NCBI GenBank assembly: GCA_018907035.1
Contig: JACCIC010000035.1
Coordinates: 310,001-374,000 of the forward strand
DNA length: 64,000 bases
Origin: Sycobia sp. Sy_11
Lineage: Eukaryota > Arthropoda > Insecta > Hymenoptera > Epichrysomallidae
Direction of reading: 5' to 3'
The position numbers and the translations under genes are program-made. The notes under the pieces are model-generated. The model ran no database searches, was not told where the DNA came from, and saw only the letters and a program-made list of their open reading frames with translations. Shown here piece by piece: positions 26,097 to 36,551 of this stretch. The stretch's first letter is position 1. Each line of letters begins with the position of its first letter.

Positions 26097-26145
<49 letters not shown>

Positions 26146-26903
26146 TAAATAAAAGCAAAAACGTTTTCCTTTTAAAATAAACTAATCAATACCGGAGTTA
26201 GCTATAGTGAGGATCTAAGCATATTTTCTTCGGATCATATGTGCGGATTTTGTTTTCCTTTCACATTGGAAATAAAGTTATAATGTATGTAAAATAATAT
26301 TGATGTATCCACAGGTCTATAATAATTATTCTTATATATCTAATTCTAAGCATTTCTAAAAATATTTGATGCAATTTTCTCTCATCAAATTCGTTATTAA
26401 CTTCAGTATTAGAAATATCTCTGTTTAGTCGATCCTGTAACAGAGATACTCATAATCTATTTCTAATCAAATAAAACTTTTAAAAGGCTCTTTTGTTATT
26501 AATCTTCTTATCGCAATATTTTAAATTTTGCACGCAATAGTTTGAAAACATATCTTGTTAATTACTTTTGTATATTTATTATCAATAATAAAATATTTTA
26601 TAAATTTTTAAAATACATATAAGTTACGACTACAAATTGTTTTTGAATCATCCTATATAAAGCTCGATCACTTATCTTCGATTTCTTAAAACGATAAATT
26701 AGGAAACTGTCTCAAAAAAGTAAAAATAATCTACTGCATTTTCGTTCATAGTAATTATTTGTGTCAACGATGCCGTAATATTATCAATTACAAAAATAAA
26801 TGTGCTTTGATCGATTGTTACAACACTTTAGTATCCATTGGCATTACCTGGTCTGCCTATCCTGCAGTCCGATACTATTTTATGTTTTGTTATTTGATTA
26901 AAA

Positions 26904-26947
<44 letters not shown>

Positions 26948-29385
26948 TTAATTATAAATATTATACGTCTCAATGTAATTTTATGATACAATTATATTAT
27001 TATATATATATGCATTAAAATAAAGTTATTAAATATAAATATTTTTAACATCCCGCTATTGTAAAAATTATCTGTAGTATTTGTAATTATTAAATAATTA
27101 CTTTTTTAGATTGTCATATATGTGCAGTGTAATTATTTTAGTAAAAATAAAAAATTATAAGTAAGCTATTTGAATAGAATGAATTATTATTTAAAAAACA
27201 AATTTCAATGCCCATGGTATATAGTTAACATGAATGTATAAGTTATATTTCACAACTATACAAATTTATTAGCGTATTTTATTGCAAAAAGAATACATTT
27301 CGATGAAACACAAGGTTAAGAACAAAAATTATTGTAAGATAAAAAATTTAAATAATAAAATTTCATCTTAAATTAATTTTTTATGAATTATTTAAATAAA
27401 TAAGATATTACTAATGAAAGATCACTATACGTGACAAATTGATCGCATAACATGAATGCATTGATATACTGGTCGCTTTCACTCTGTATTGGTGTGTTCT
27501 TCCGTCAAAAGCTAAACCGGTGAATAAATCATTTTCGGTAACTGTATCGTTATTTTCTTAAATTTGAAAACGTAGTACGTTTTTCGGTATTTTTTACTTT
27601 TATTCTTTCGTATTTATGGTATATGTAGCTCTAATATATATGACGAATACGGTATAGTAAAATAAAATAGTCAGAGGCTTTGTTAGTGAAAACCTGAACT
27701 TTTAGCACCGGATTCAAAGAAAAAAAAATCATTTGATAAGTAGCAAGTCATTGAAAGTTTTTCCTTTTAAATATTACGGACATAAATAAAACATTCGGAC
27801 AATATCATCATTTTGATATTTTAGTTGCCGAATCAAAGTTCTATTATAACTTGATTTTCGTGTATGCTGGACAACGTTTTAAACGAACATACGACTTGTT
27901 TCAAATGAAAATATTTCTATTTTCTTAGTATTCCACTAAAATTTTGTTAGCTAAATGTAAAAAAAAATATTATTTTTGATCATATTTTCAATAAGATTGA
28001 ATGATTTACCAATAATATATCTTAGTTAATGTATATATATCATTTTGAATTTTCTATACACCTCTATAAAGTACTGACTGTCCTTCAAAAGTTCTGCACG
28101 TAATGATTGTTTAAAATCAACTATCTTTCGAATTTATCTAGTTCTACAGGATCGTCTATCTGTACCTTATTTTCTGTTTTCTATAATTTTAAATTTCTTG
28201 GAAACATTTTTAAAATCGTTTGGAATCTTCCGCTATGTCGGTGTCGATCTATAAGAGGTCAATCGGCAGTTTAAACGCTGCAAAAGTGTCTTGATGGACA
28301 AAAATGTACCTTTCGTCCTCGGAAATTATCTCAATTATTTTTGACACTTAATCAACCTTAATTGGATAGTTGTTTGTGTTACCGCGAAACTAAGTACTCA
28401 TCTCATTTGTGTCTCGCAATTCTTATTTTTTTACGAAGACAGATTTGAACTCTTGACACTTTGTCTTTTTATGTTTTGTTTTCGTAGGTTTTCATATTTT
28501 CTTTTAGCGATGGACTTTTAGCGACAGTCTTTTGTCCATACATATGGTTTACATAATATTTTGCATTCAAGTAAAATTACATTTTCTTTCATTAATTGAT
28601 ATATGTTAAGTTAAATTCATCTCACAGATCTCATCTATACGATACATGCAATCTAAAATAATCCACATGTGAAGCTTCGAAATTTCAAAACTGCCCATCA
28701 ACATTGATGGTATTTTGCCAATAGTATGCATAAGTGTTTGTAAGTCACACAAATTATATAAATCACAAAATAGGACTGAAAAGTAAAAAAAATGCGGCAT
28801 GCACATATAGCACGAGTGATCTGAAATATAATTAAAATACTTAATTGCAAAGCATCTTAATTTTATCAAATGGATTTACACTATTTTCTCCTTCGTTAAA
28901 AGAATATTTTAATAATACAGCTTCAAATTTCCATTGTTATTGTAGCACAATTTTATACTGCATAAAAATAAAAATTTCTTTTTCTGCAAGTGATAGAAAT
29001 AATAACATCTTAATATGCAAACTTCACGTCAAAAATCCAAAGTTTGGACGCATTAACTGTATTATTTATTAAGAGTACTTGCAACTTTTAGAGTTCGACG
29101 TCTCTGTTTTTCACACATGTTTTAAATTGAATTCTAAATATGCATTGTTTTTTAACTATTTTTCTCAAGTTAGATAAGATCTTACTTTTAATTTTTTTTC
29201 AGCACTTATTAATAGTATTATTTAAATTAAAAACTCTACAATTTACAAAAAAATCTCTTTTTCTTATATATCATATTTATATCTGCAGCCTAAAATAATT
29301 TTATTTTTCAACAGCAGATGACGCCACCGACAATGCTCCAAAACTACTTGACGACAGCGCTTGCTACAACAAATATTCGAATTAA
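24291..29385 (+). CDS. Candidate small protein (40-41 aa), two exons
   Basis: Exon 1 is 24291-24345, with ATG in a good context (A at -3, G at +4). It encodes MASSSAEISLPPHDKYNK plus one base and ends at a GTTCGT donor. Exon 2 is 29315-29385, after TTTTCAACAG. It restores the frame, gives an acidic stretch beginning DDATDNAPKLLDD and ends ACYNKYSN before TAA. The codons look like protein in both pieces, and local GC is higher than in the surrounding DNA. The acceptor is a CAGCAG tandem: use of the second AG (exon from 29318) removes one Ala and keeps the frame. I do not recognise the product. It could be a conserved small protein, the 5' part of a longer alternative transcript, or chance. The intron of about 5 kb, which holds repeats, is the weakest part of the model. 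Confidence 0.35.
24780..25720. mobile_element. Retroelement-like repeat block, possibly a solo LTR
   Basis: The block differs in composition from its surroundings and carries internal repeats. A motif containing GTGATCC(C/T)GG recurs near 25272, 25343 and 25408 with roughly 70-bp spacing. AGCAGTCTC recurs near 25308 and 25378. An older pair of related segments lies at about 24855-24895 and 24975-25015. A TATA-like TATATAAAAGGG sits at about 25143-25154. This combination resembles an insect LTR, but I see no clear terminal TG...CA pair, target-site duplication or reverse-transcriptase frame, so the class and ends are uncertain. Confidence 0.35.
25826..26086. mobile_element. MITE, copy 2 (degenerate)
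   Basis: It shares the internal segment with copies 1, 3 and 4: GTCCTTGAAGA-like start, AGCTCAAAA, a TAGGGAAGA/TAGGGAAAT motif, CAGATTGTCCTTTACTAA and the distal TGTAAAACC(A/G)ATAA end. The right end abuts a (TA)n array that begins at 26099. The left inverted repeat is eroded. Confidence 0.55.
26099..26144. repeat. (TA)n microsatellite next to MITE copy 2
   Basis: A perfect TA array starting about 13 bp after the right end of MITE copy 2. Confidence 0.85.
26908..26944. repeat. (TA)n microsatellite
   Basis: A perfect TA array in AT-rich DNA. Confidence 0.85.
28606..28820 (-). pseudogene. Possible relic of an insect odorant-receptor exon
   Basis: On the minus strand an open stretch follows acceptor-like sites (TATTTCAG at 28821-28828; a stronger pyrimidine-rich TTTTCAG ending at 28776). 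It reads FFYFSVLFCDLYNLCDLQTL and then SMLMGSFEISKLHMW. Spacing of hydrophobic residues, Asp and Lys resembles the first third of hymenopteran odorant receptors (a D-L/I-Y...D-L...M...K pattern between transmembrane helices). The frame ends in TAA soon after, with no partner exon found nearby. In AT-rich DNA such hydrophobic frames arise by chance, so this is a weak call. Confidence 0.22.
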
Positions 29386-29625
29386 AATCTTTACTTTGAA
29401 ATGAATTCTTCTCTAATTAACGAAAATACAGATGATGGTGACCATCAAATAGATTCCAGACCTCGTGGTCAATCTGGTCAATTTATCCTCATGTACAATA
29501 TAAATATAATTATATAGACATGCTGTATAAAGTTAATTGAATTATCATAAACAAACAAGCTGATAAATGGATTTCTAGTTACAAAGTATAATTTAGAGCT
29601 GAAAATATTTTCAAACTAATTAATC

Positions 29626-30599
29626 ATGAGATATGGTCAAATAGTAATTGGTCCAGCAGGTAGCGGCAAGGTAATTTGCATCTTCAAAAATAAATTAACA
29701 TATATCATTATAAATTATGAAGAAAAAATAGTTAAAATAAAAATATTTTTTGTTCACTTAGTCTACTTACTGTTCTGTAATGCAAAAACAAGCAGCTGAT
29801 GAAAGAAGGGCACTAGATATTGTAAATCTAGATCCAGCAGCTGAGCATTTTGATTATCAACCTTTAGTGGATATTAGAGATTTAATTACAGTAGAAGATG
29901 CTATGGAAGATGATGAATTGAAATTTGGTCCCAATGGTGCTTTAGTATTTTGTATGGAGTAAGTATAATTTAATTATCTTGAAACAAATGTGTTTTTATA
30001 ACATTATTTATTAAAATATCATTTTCAGATTTTTAATAGAAAATTTATCTTGGCTACAAGAAGAATTAGGTGACACAGATGGTGATTATATAATTTTTGA
30101 TTGCCCTGGACAATTAGAATTATATACTCATATGACAGTAATGAAGCAATTAATTACAACATTACAAAACCTTAATTTCCATCTTTGTGTTGTCTTTCTA
30201 ATAGATAGTCAGTTTTTAGTTGATGCATCAAAATTTTTATCTGGTTCTATGGCTGCTTTAACTGCTATGATCAATTTAGAATTACCCAATGTAAATGTGT
30301 TAAGTAAAATAGATTTATTATCAAAAAATGCAAGAAAACAATTAGATAAATATTTAGTTCCTGATCCAAGAAATTTACTAAATGAAGATGATGAAAATGA
30401 ATATGGAAATCTTACTGAAGCATTAGGAAGAATAATTGAAGATTATAGTTTAGTGCAATTTTTACCTCTAAATATTAAAGATGAACAAAGTGTAGCAGAC
30501 ATAAAACTCACAATTGACAATATAATTCAGTATGGTGAAGAAGAAGATATAAGAATGAGGGACTTTGATGAACCAGATCCTGAGGATAATGAAACTTAA
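29626..30599 (+). CDS. GPN3: GPN-loop GTPase 3 (GPN3)
   Basis: Three coding exons, 29626-29670, 29762-29958 and 30029-30599, all with GT-AG introns, give 270 aa, close to the family's usual 270-285. GPN GTPases act with GPN1 in the cytoplasm to assemble RNA polymerase II and import it into the nucleus. Visible features are the P-loop GPAGSGKS (residues 9-16), the family signature NLDPAAEHF (38-46), the Gly-Pro-Asn insertion KFGPNGAL (69-76), switch [13 protein letters not shown], and SKID in place of NKxD for guanine recognition, as commonly degenerate in this subfamily. Intron 1 falls inside the P-loop, between K15 and S16. The C terminus is acidic ([12 protein letters not shown]). A poly(A) signal follows about 60 bp after the stop. 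Confidence 0.95.
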
Positions 30600-30660
30600 T
30601 TCTAATTTTTAATACTTAAAATTTGTAAATATAATTAAAATTAAAACTTATACAATTTAT

Positions 30661-30666
30661 AATAAA
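30661..30666 (+). promoter_or_regulatory. Polyadenylation signal AATAAA for GPN3
   Basis: This is the first canonical AATAAA after the GPN3 stop codon (30597-30599), 62 bp downstream, in AT-rich sequence. It is a plausible 3'-end signal. Confidence 0.55.
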
Positions 30667-33600
30667 TATTTAATTTATATATGTATATATATGTGGTCAT
30701 TTAAAAATTGTTAACTATAGTATCAATTTTTATTTTATTGTAATTTATTTACAAGTGATTATGAAATCATTTATAATATTCAACCTTTTTCTTAGTATAT
30801 GAACTAAGTGATTCAAATAAACAATTGGCATGTACTATTATGTTACACTATTATGGAGCAAAAATTTTTAAATATATTAATTTAAATAATAATAGTAAAA
30901 AATTATAAAATCATATATCAAAGTAAGATCAATTTACTTTAATAAATAATTTAATCCTGAGTTTTAAAAATGTATATCATTTTAAGAACTGCATACTTTG
31001 AATTCAGAATTATAGAAATACAATTTTTTAAGCCAAGTAAAAAATAATTGCTTTGTATGCATTTCTCCAAATAGAATTTATAATCTATCTTTTTGTTTGG
31101 ACCAATTTGTTTTTGATAAAAACTGATACAAGATATTATTTTTCCAAAGCTCTTAAGAATTCTCACAAGAAGCTTGTTAGCAAGTAGATAATGACAAGTT
31201 TTCAAAATTTTAATGTAAAGTATTATCTATTTTTTCTAAAAGATTCATACTATCAGCGAAGCATTAGATATATTTAATAAAATAGATTAAGCAATTAAAA
31301 AATATTAATAAAAAAAATATTACCAATGTATGCTCAAAGATTTTTAAAAGTTAAACAACTAAATGTATAAATAAATTTTCAAAAATATACTTGAATATGA
31401 AACATTATATGAATAAAAATGTTAAATTCCAAATTGAATTATGAGAATATTAGCGATCTTATATGTTCAAAGAGCAAATAATTCAGAATATAAAAAAGGA
31501 AATTTTTTATGATCTTTAAATTTCTTTAAATTATAAAAAATATTATAAAAAAATTTTTAGAACAAATTATAAAAGATAATCATAAAAATAAGAAATAAAT
31601 AAATTATTCATAGTATATTAAGATATTGAACAAAAATATTAAAAATATATTAAATTGCAGGTTTCTAATATAAATTTATTTCTTTAACTAACAATATAAA
31701 TTTACTTAAAAATAAAAGAATATGATAATATATTAATTTTGTATTACATTAAAGTATTTAGTTTCAAAATTACAAAAACCTTTACGATTTACTTGTAACA
31801 TTTATTTTTAAAATGCTAATGTTTTATTGGCTACTGAATTTCGCAGTTTTTAAAACTTAAAATATTTATAATTAAAAATATATTATTTTTACGCTAATAC
31901 ATTTTGATATTAATATTATAAGCTAATATAAATAACTAATAATTGAATTGCTATAAATTTTTCTCATTACAGATATCATAAGACATTTATACTGTTAATG
32001 TATATTTTAGTTAAATTTATGGTACCCAAGTAATATAAATATATTCGCAGAAAACTGATAAACGATTGAGTTAAATTCATTTGCTTGAATGATACAATGA
32101 ACTTTTTTATTCTAATCAATATAATTACACACCATGTCCATAAATTAAATAAAAATATCCTTTTGTAAACTTAACTTTCTTAATTATTTATGAATCCTTG
32201 TTATATAAAATTTAATTTTTGACAAGGCTGTTGAGGGTTTTAAATTAGAAAATAATGAAATTTTGTCAACTGGAACACATGGATACTTAAACAATGAATG
32301 AAAATATAAAAAATGTAATCCTTTAAATTTATTAAATACCAACACGTTTTTAGATCTATTTTTATCATTTCTTAGCATCAGTTTAAGTGATTTACATTAT
32401 TAAACAATTATTTCAGTACTAAAAGATATCTTTAAACATAAATAATATAAGAGTTGTATCAAATTCGTTATTAAAGTTTAATATTTTTATAGAAAATCAT
32501 TCACTTTAAATTAAAAAATATTAAATAAATGGAGATAACTTTTGTTCTTAATTGTTTAATATTATAATATTTAAAGGTGTTATAATCAACTCATTAAACC
32601 TATATATCTAATAGAATTATATTAATGTAACATTACTTATGTATTTGATTCATATTCACAATAGAATTTAAAAACCTTTCTTTTAATCAAATTATGTCAC
32701 TTGAAATTTATTACAAATCATTACAAGTGTTGGTATTTTTCAACAATATATATTTTTTAAAATAGAAAACATTTTAAAATTGTATGAGTTTCTGAACTGT
32801 AAGAAAATATTCTTGACAAAATATTTGTACAATTTCTGTACCTAATTTACCTTTAAACAGTTGACTAGAATTGTACCAATTATAACAAAATTAAAAGGAG
32901 ATGTTTTATCTAGCCCAGGGACTGATTATCAAAGCATAAAAGACCATAAATTTTTATGTTTCTTAAGCTACAATTTCTCTCATTACATAACATTTAAAAA
33001 TTTTAAATACACTTATCTAACAAATATGTGTAACCATTAAATTTTTAATTGTGAATCATATATAAAATCTGAACATATAATATTAAAATATTTTTAATTA
33101 TATATGTTATGTTTCTTGAAAACAATAAAATATTTGTAAAATATTATGTATTATCCGATATGAATAAACAATAAAGAATAATATAAATACAATTCTATTT
33201 ATTTTCGAAAATATTAACTTTTATGCTTATTTTTTTCTTAATGATACGTTTATTGCAATAAATATAATAAACAATAATTATTGTTTTGACGTTACATTTT
33301 AACAGTCAAATCTATACATATACATGTGATTATAATTTTGGCATAAAAAGAAGCAAAAGATGCCTATTAATATGAGTAATACATTTTAATGCATTTAGAA
33401 AAAAAATTTAATGTATAAAAACTAAGTATAACAACTACAATCAATTTTATAATTTACATTTTTAGAAATATTTCGCTTCTCATTAGTATAGTAGAATCAT
33501 TCAGTGACTTTTGGACTTTTCGTTATTAATAATAAGCATAAATTAAAAGCTTATATGCATATCTTAATGAATGTAAAATATCAAAAGCTTTTCCTTCATC

Positions 33601-33892
33601 ACAATATTTATTATTGCAGAATAGGCTCATAAAAATTGCGTAGGCACATTTTATACTCCTATATTTTATTTAATTTTTAATATTTTAATTTTCATAAGGT
33701 TTAGTATGAAAATGAATTAGAAAATGTAGGCATGTATTCTGATAGCTGCCATTTTATGAACTTTAAATAAATTTAATATTAGAAGGTAGCAGAATACTAT
33801 ATCGTCCAAAAAGTCTGAATATTACAATAATAAATGGTGAATGTAAATTTTATTTACACAACTACTGGAAAACAGTGTAAAAAAGTACCAAC
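30667..33892. other. AT-rich convergent interval between GPN3 and Mo25
   Basis: This stretch of about 3.2 kb is very AT-rich. I see no coding exon: open frames are short and Lys/Ile/Asn-rich. It lies between two genes transcribed towards each other, so part of it may be a long Mo25 3' UTR; several AATAAA motifs occur on the minus strand. Confidence 0.5.
33849..33854 (-). promoter_or_regulatory. Proximal polyadenylation signal for Mo25
   Basis: TTTATT on the plus strand reads AATAAA on the Mo25 sense strand, 39 bp after the stop codon. Further copies lie downstream, so longer 3' UTR forms are possible. Confidence 0.4.
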
Positions 33893-35367
33893 TTAATTTT
33901 CATGTACAGATTTAAGCTCCTTAATCTGCTTGATCAAGTAAGCCTTTTCATCATTAAATTGTTCATCCTCTGAACGATCTGTGTGGAAGCGTGTAAGGAA
34001 CTCTATCAGTTTTTCTTGATTACGTAGTAAAATATCCAGAATTGGTTTAGGTTTATTTGGATTAGCAACAAATACCTATAATTATTCAAATTTTATGTAG
34101 TTTACTTTAATAGATACATTTATTTTAGATTAATTTTTTGTACCTTAAAAACGTGGAAGGCCTCAAATTGAATATTACGAGACTTTTCTTTGAGCATATT
34201 CATCATTAACTTTAAATTATCTGGATTTGAAATATATCGTGTCATGACCTGCATAACAAAGATATAGTTATTAAAATTATAACTATAAAAAATAGAGTTG
34301 TAAACTAAACTTACAGTAAAATTATGTCGATCAAGTAAAAGTTCTCCCAATAGTTTTAAACTTTGTCTACGTGTAACATAATTTTCTGAATTTAATAACC
34401 TTTGATAGTGTGAAAACACTTTATCATAATTGACTTCTAAAAATTCAGCACTTAAAATTTTATGCCTTGTTAATAGTTCCTATATAAAAATAAAATAAAT
34501 TAATTAAAGCATATAAATTAATTTTTCTAACCAAATTTTAAACTAAATAACCTTAAATGTAGAAAAAGCATCTGATGCAATATCAAATGTAGAAACCTCA
34601 ACATATCTGAAGAAATTATAAAAATCATCTGAATAAATCATTATTTTTGCTAATGCTTCATACCGAGCACATTCCCTTAACATTGTACCACAATTTAATG
34701 CAATATCCTGGTGTTTATAACTAAAAATATAATATTTTTATTTGTTTTTAACGTAAGATTTGTGAATTCTTAATTACAAAATACATACCCAGACATAAGA
34801 GTAAATAAAATTTCTGGCTTGGTACAAATATATTCAACTGTTGGAGATCTTGTACCAATTTGCCTTCTTAATATATTATTAAATACTTGAGCAACATCTT
34901 TTTTACCCTAAAGGAGTAATAACAATAAAATTTAATAAAGTATAAATTATATTTCTGTTTGAAGTAATTTAACTAAATATAATTTCTGTAACTTATAAAG
35001 AACTCAAACAATTTACAAATATAACATTTAATTAATCTGACCTCAAAATCTATTCGACAAAGGTTCTGAACCAGAAGAAGTAAGAGATTACTATTGTATA
35101 ATTCCTGTGCTAATTGAGCTACAACAATATCTGCTTGTGGCTCTGATTCAGCTGCTCCATACAGCATATTTTTAATATGAACCAAATTCTTGCTAACATC
35201 TTCTAAAGCCTAAAAGAAAATTTTATTTAATCATTTCTAAGGTAAAGAAAATATTTTTAACTTACCTTTTCAATTTTCTTCTCACCTCGCTCTAATGCAT
35301 TAACTGCCTCTTTTAGAGCCTTAACCACCTCTGCTGGGCTCTTTTGAGATTTTCCAAACAGAGGCAT
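33893..35367 (-). CDS. Mo25: Mo25 / CAB39 scaffold protein
   Basis: Seven coding exons on the minus strand are 35266-35367, 35042-35209, 34789-34907, 34552-34720, 34315-34479, 34144-34248 and 33893-34075. All have GT-AG introns and consistent phase, giving 336 aa against about 340 in animals. Mo25 is an ARM/HEAT-like helical-repeat scaffold that binds the pseudokinase STRAD and activates LKB1 and germinal-centre kinases, acting in the cytoplasm in polarity and energy signalling. The start [20 protein letters not shown] is the family hallmark, followed by [61 protein letters not shown] and [20 protein letters not shown]. The C terminus ends LKSVHEN. Exon joins occur within helical repeats and introns are 67-165 bp. 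No anomaly is seen. Confidence 0.96.
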
Positions 35368-35461
35368 AATTTCTTTAAAAACAAACATAATTATATGAAT
35401 TACAAATGTCTTATAGTTGATTGCTAATATATATTTGAATTTATGAAACTATATTATAAAT

Positions 35462-35462
<1 letters not shown>

Positions 35463-35495
<33 letters not shown>

Positions 35496-35521
35496 CGCGC
35501 GTGCGCGTGTGTGTGTGTGTG
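35463..35521. repeat. (GT)n microsatellite with GCGC interruption
   Basis: A GT array broken by a GCACGCGCGTGCGCG core. It lies about 100 bp upstream of the Mo25 start codon, in its leader or promoter. Confidence 0.85.
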
Positions 35522-36490
35522 ATATGTACTGTTTTAAATAGATTCATTTTTTAGGCAGCTCTATAATATTTGAATAACAAATTTGTTATTAGTGACAATG
35601 AAGAATAATATGTTAAGAACTTAATATATGTAAATAGAATATTAGGCAATGTTATTCTATCTTATCTACAATTATAATACAATGTTTATACAATTAATAT
35701 AGAAAGACTTCAATAATGATCTTACTATTAAGTTAGTGAAAATTATGTAGCTATATAAAATATAACTTTATAAATAGCACAACTTAAGACTTTATTTACA
35801 AATATCACAGTTTAAGTAAGTTTGTAAATAAAAGCTATAATTCAGTGATAGAAAGGCTATGGTGCAGTAAAAATTGACAGAACCGATTGAATAAATATAG
35901 TTGAAGTTGAAGAAGATTGCCATAATATAAACATGAATACAAAGAGTCTAACCTATATGTAGCAGAAAAAGTCAGGATACGAAGAAAGTTGCGTTATGCA
36001 ATGTTTGAACAGGATTTCTTACCATGCAGTTACAAACTAATCTGTTCAAATTTACGTAGTTGCTCTTTAGGCACTTGTGGTTTCCTAATTGTTCTTTTAA
36101 CAGTTCATTGAAACAAGAGAAATAACCAGAGCCCGAACAGTAGGGCTTTAACTGCAGTCCGTAAGTCGCAAGTCGCTAACAGCGACAGCGATAGCTATCC
36201 CGTTGGCCGTTGTCAAGGATGACGAATAAGTACCTATAATCAGCAGTCTGGTGTAAAGAAAGGAGTCAAAAATCTTTAGCAGATTTCTCTCGAACTTGTG
36301 AGAGATTTTGTTTATTTGGATAAACCACTCTTACAACAGTGTAAATATCAAAGGATGATAATCGAAGTATAGGCTAGTATAGGTGCATCAAATACACAAT
36401 ATTAATTTTATTTTAACGCATTGTACTCGCGTATCATAAAACCAGACTCGCGAAGGGAGACGTGAGAGGTATACACATATATATAATCTG

Positions 36491-36494
<4 letters not shown>

Positions 36495-36549
<55 letters not shown>
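36495..36549. repeat. (TA)n microsatellite
   Basis: A perfect TA array in the Mo25 / ZC3H13-like intergenic region. Confidence 0.85.

Positions 36550-36551
<2 letters not shown>

Larger units (their letters stand above)
24346..29314. other. Repeat-containing AT-rich interval (intron of the candidate small gene)
   Basis: This interval holds a retroelement-like repeat block (about 24780-25720), a MITE copy (about 25826-26086), two (TA)n arrays (26099-26144 and 26908-26944) and a weak minus-strand chemoreceptor-like fragment (28606-28820). The remainder is AT-rich and shows no gene I can support. Confidence 0.5.
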
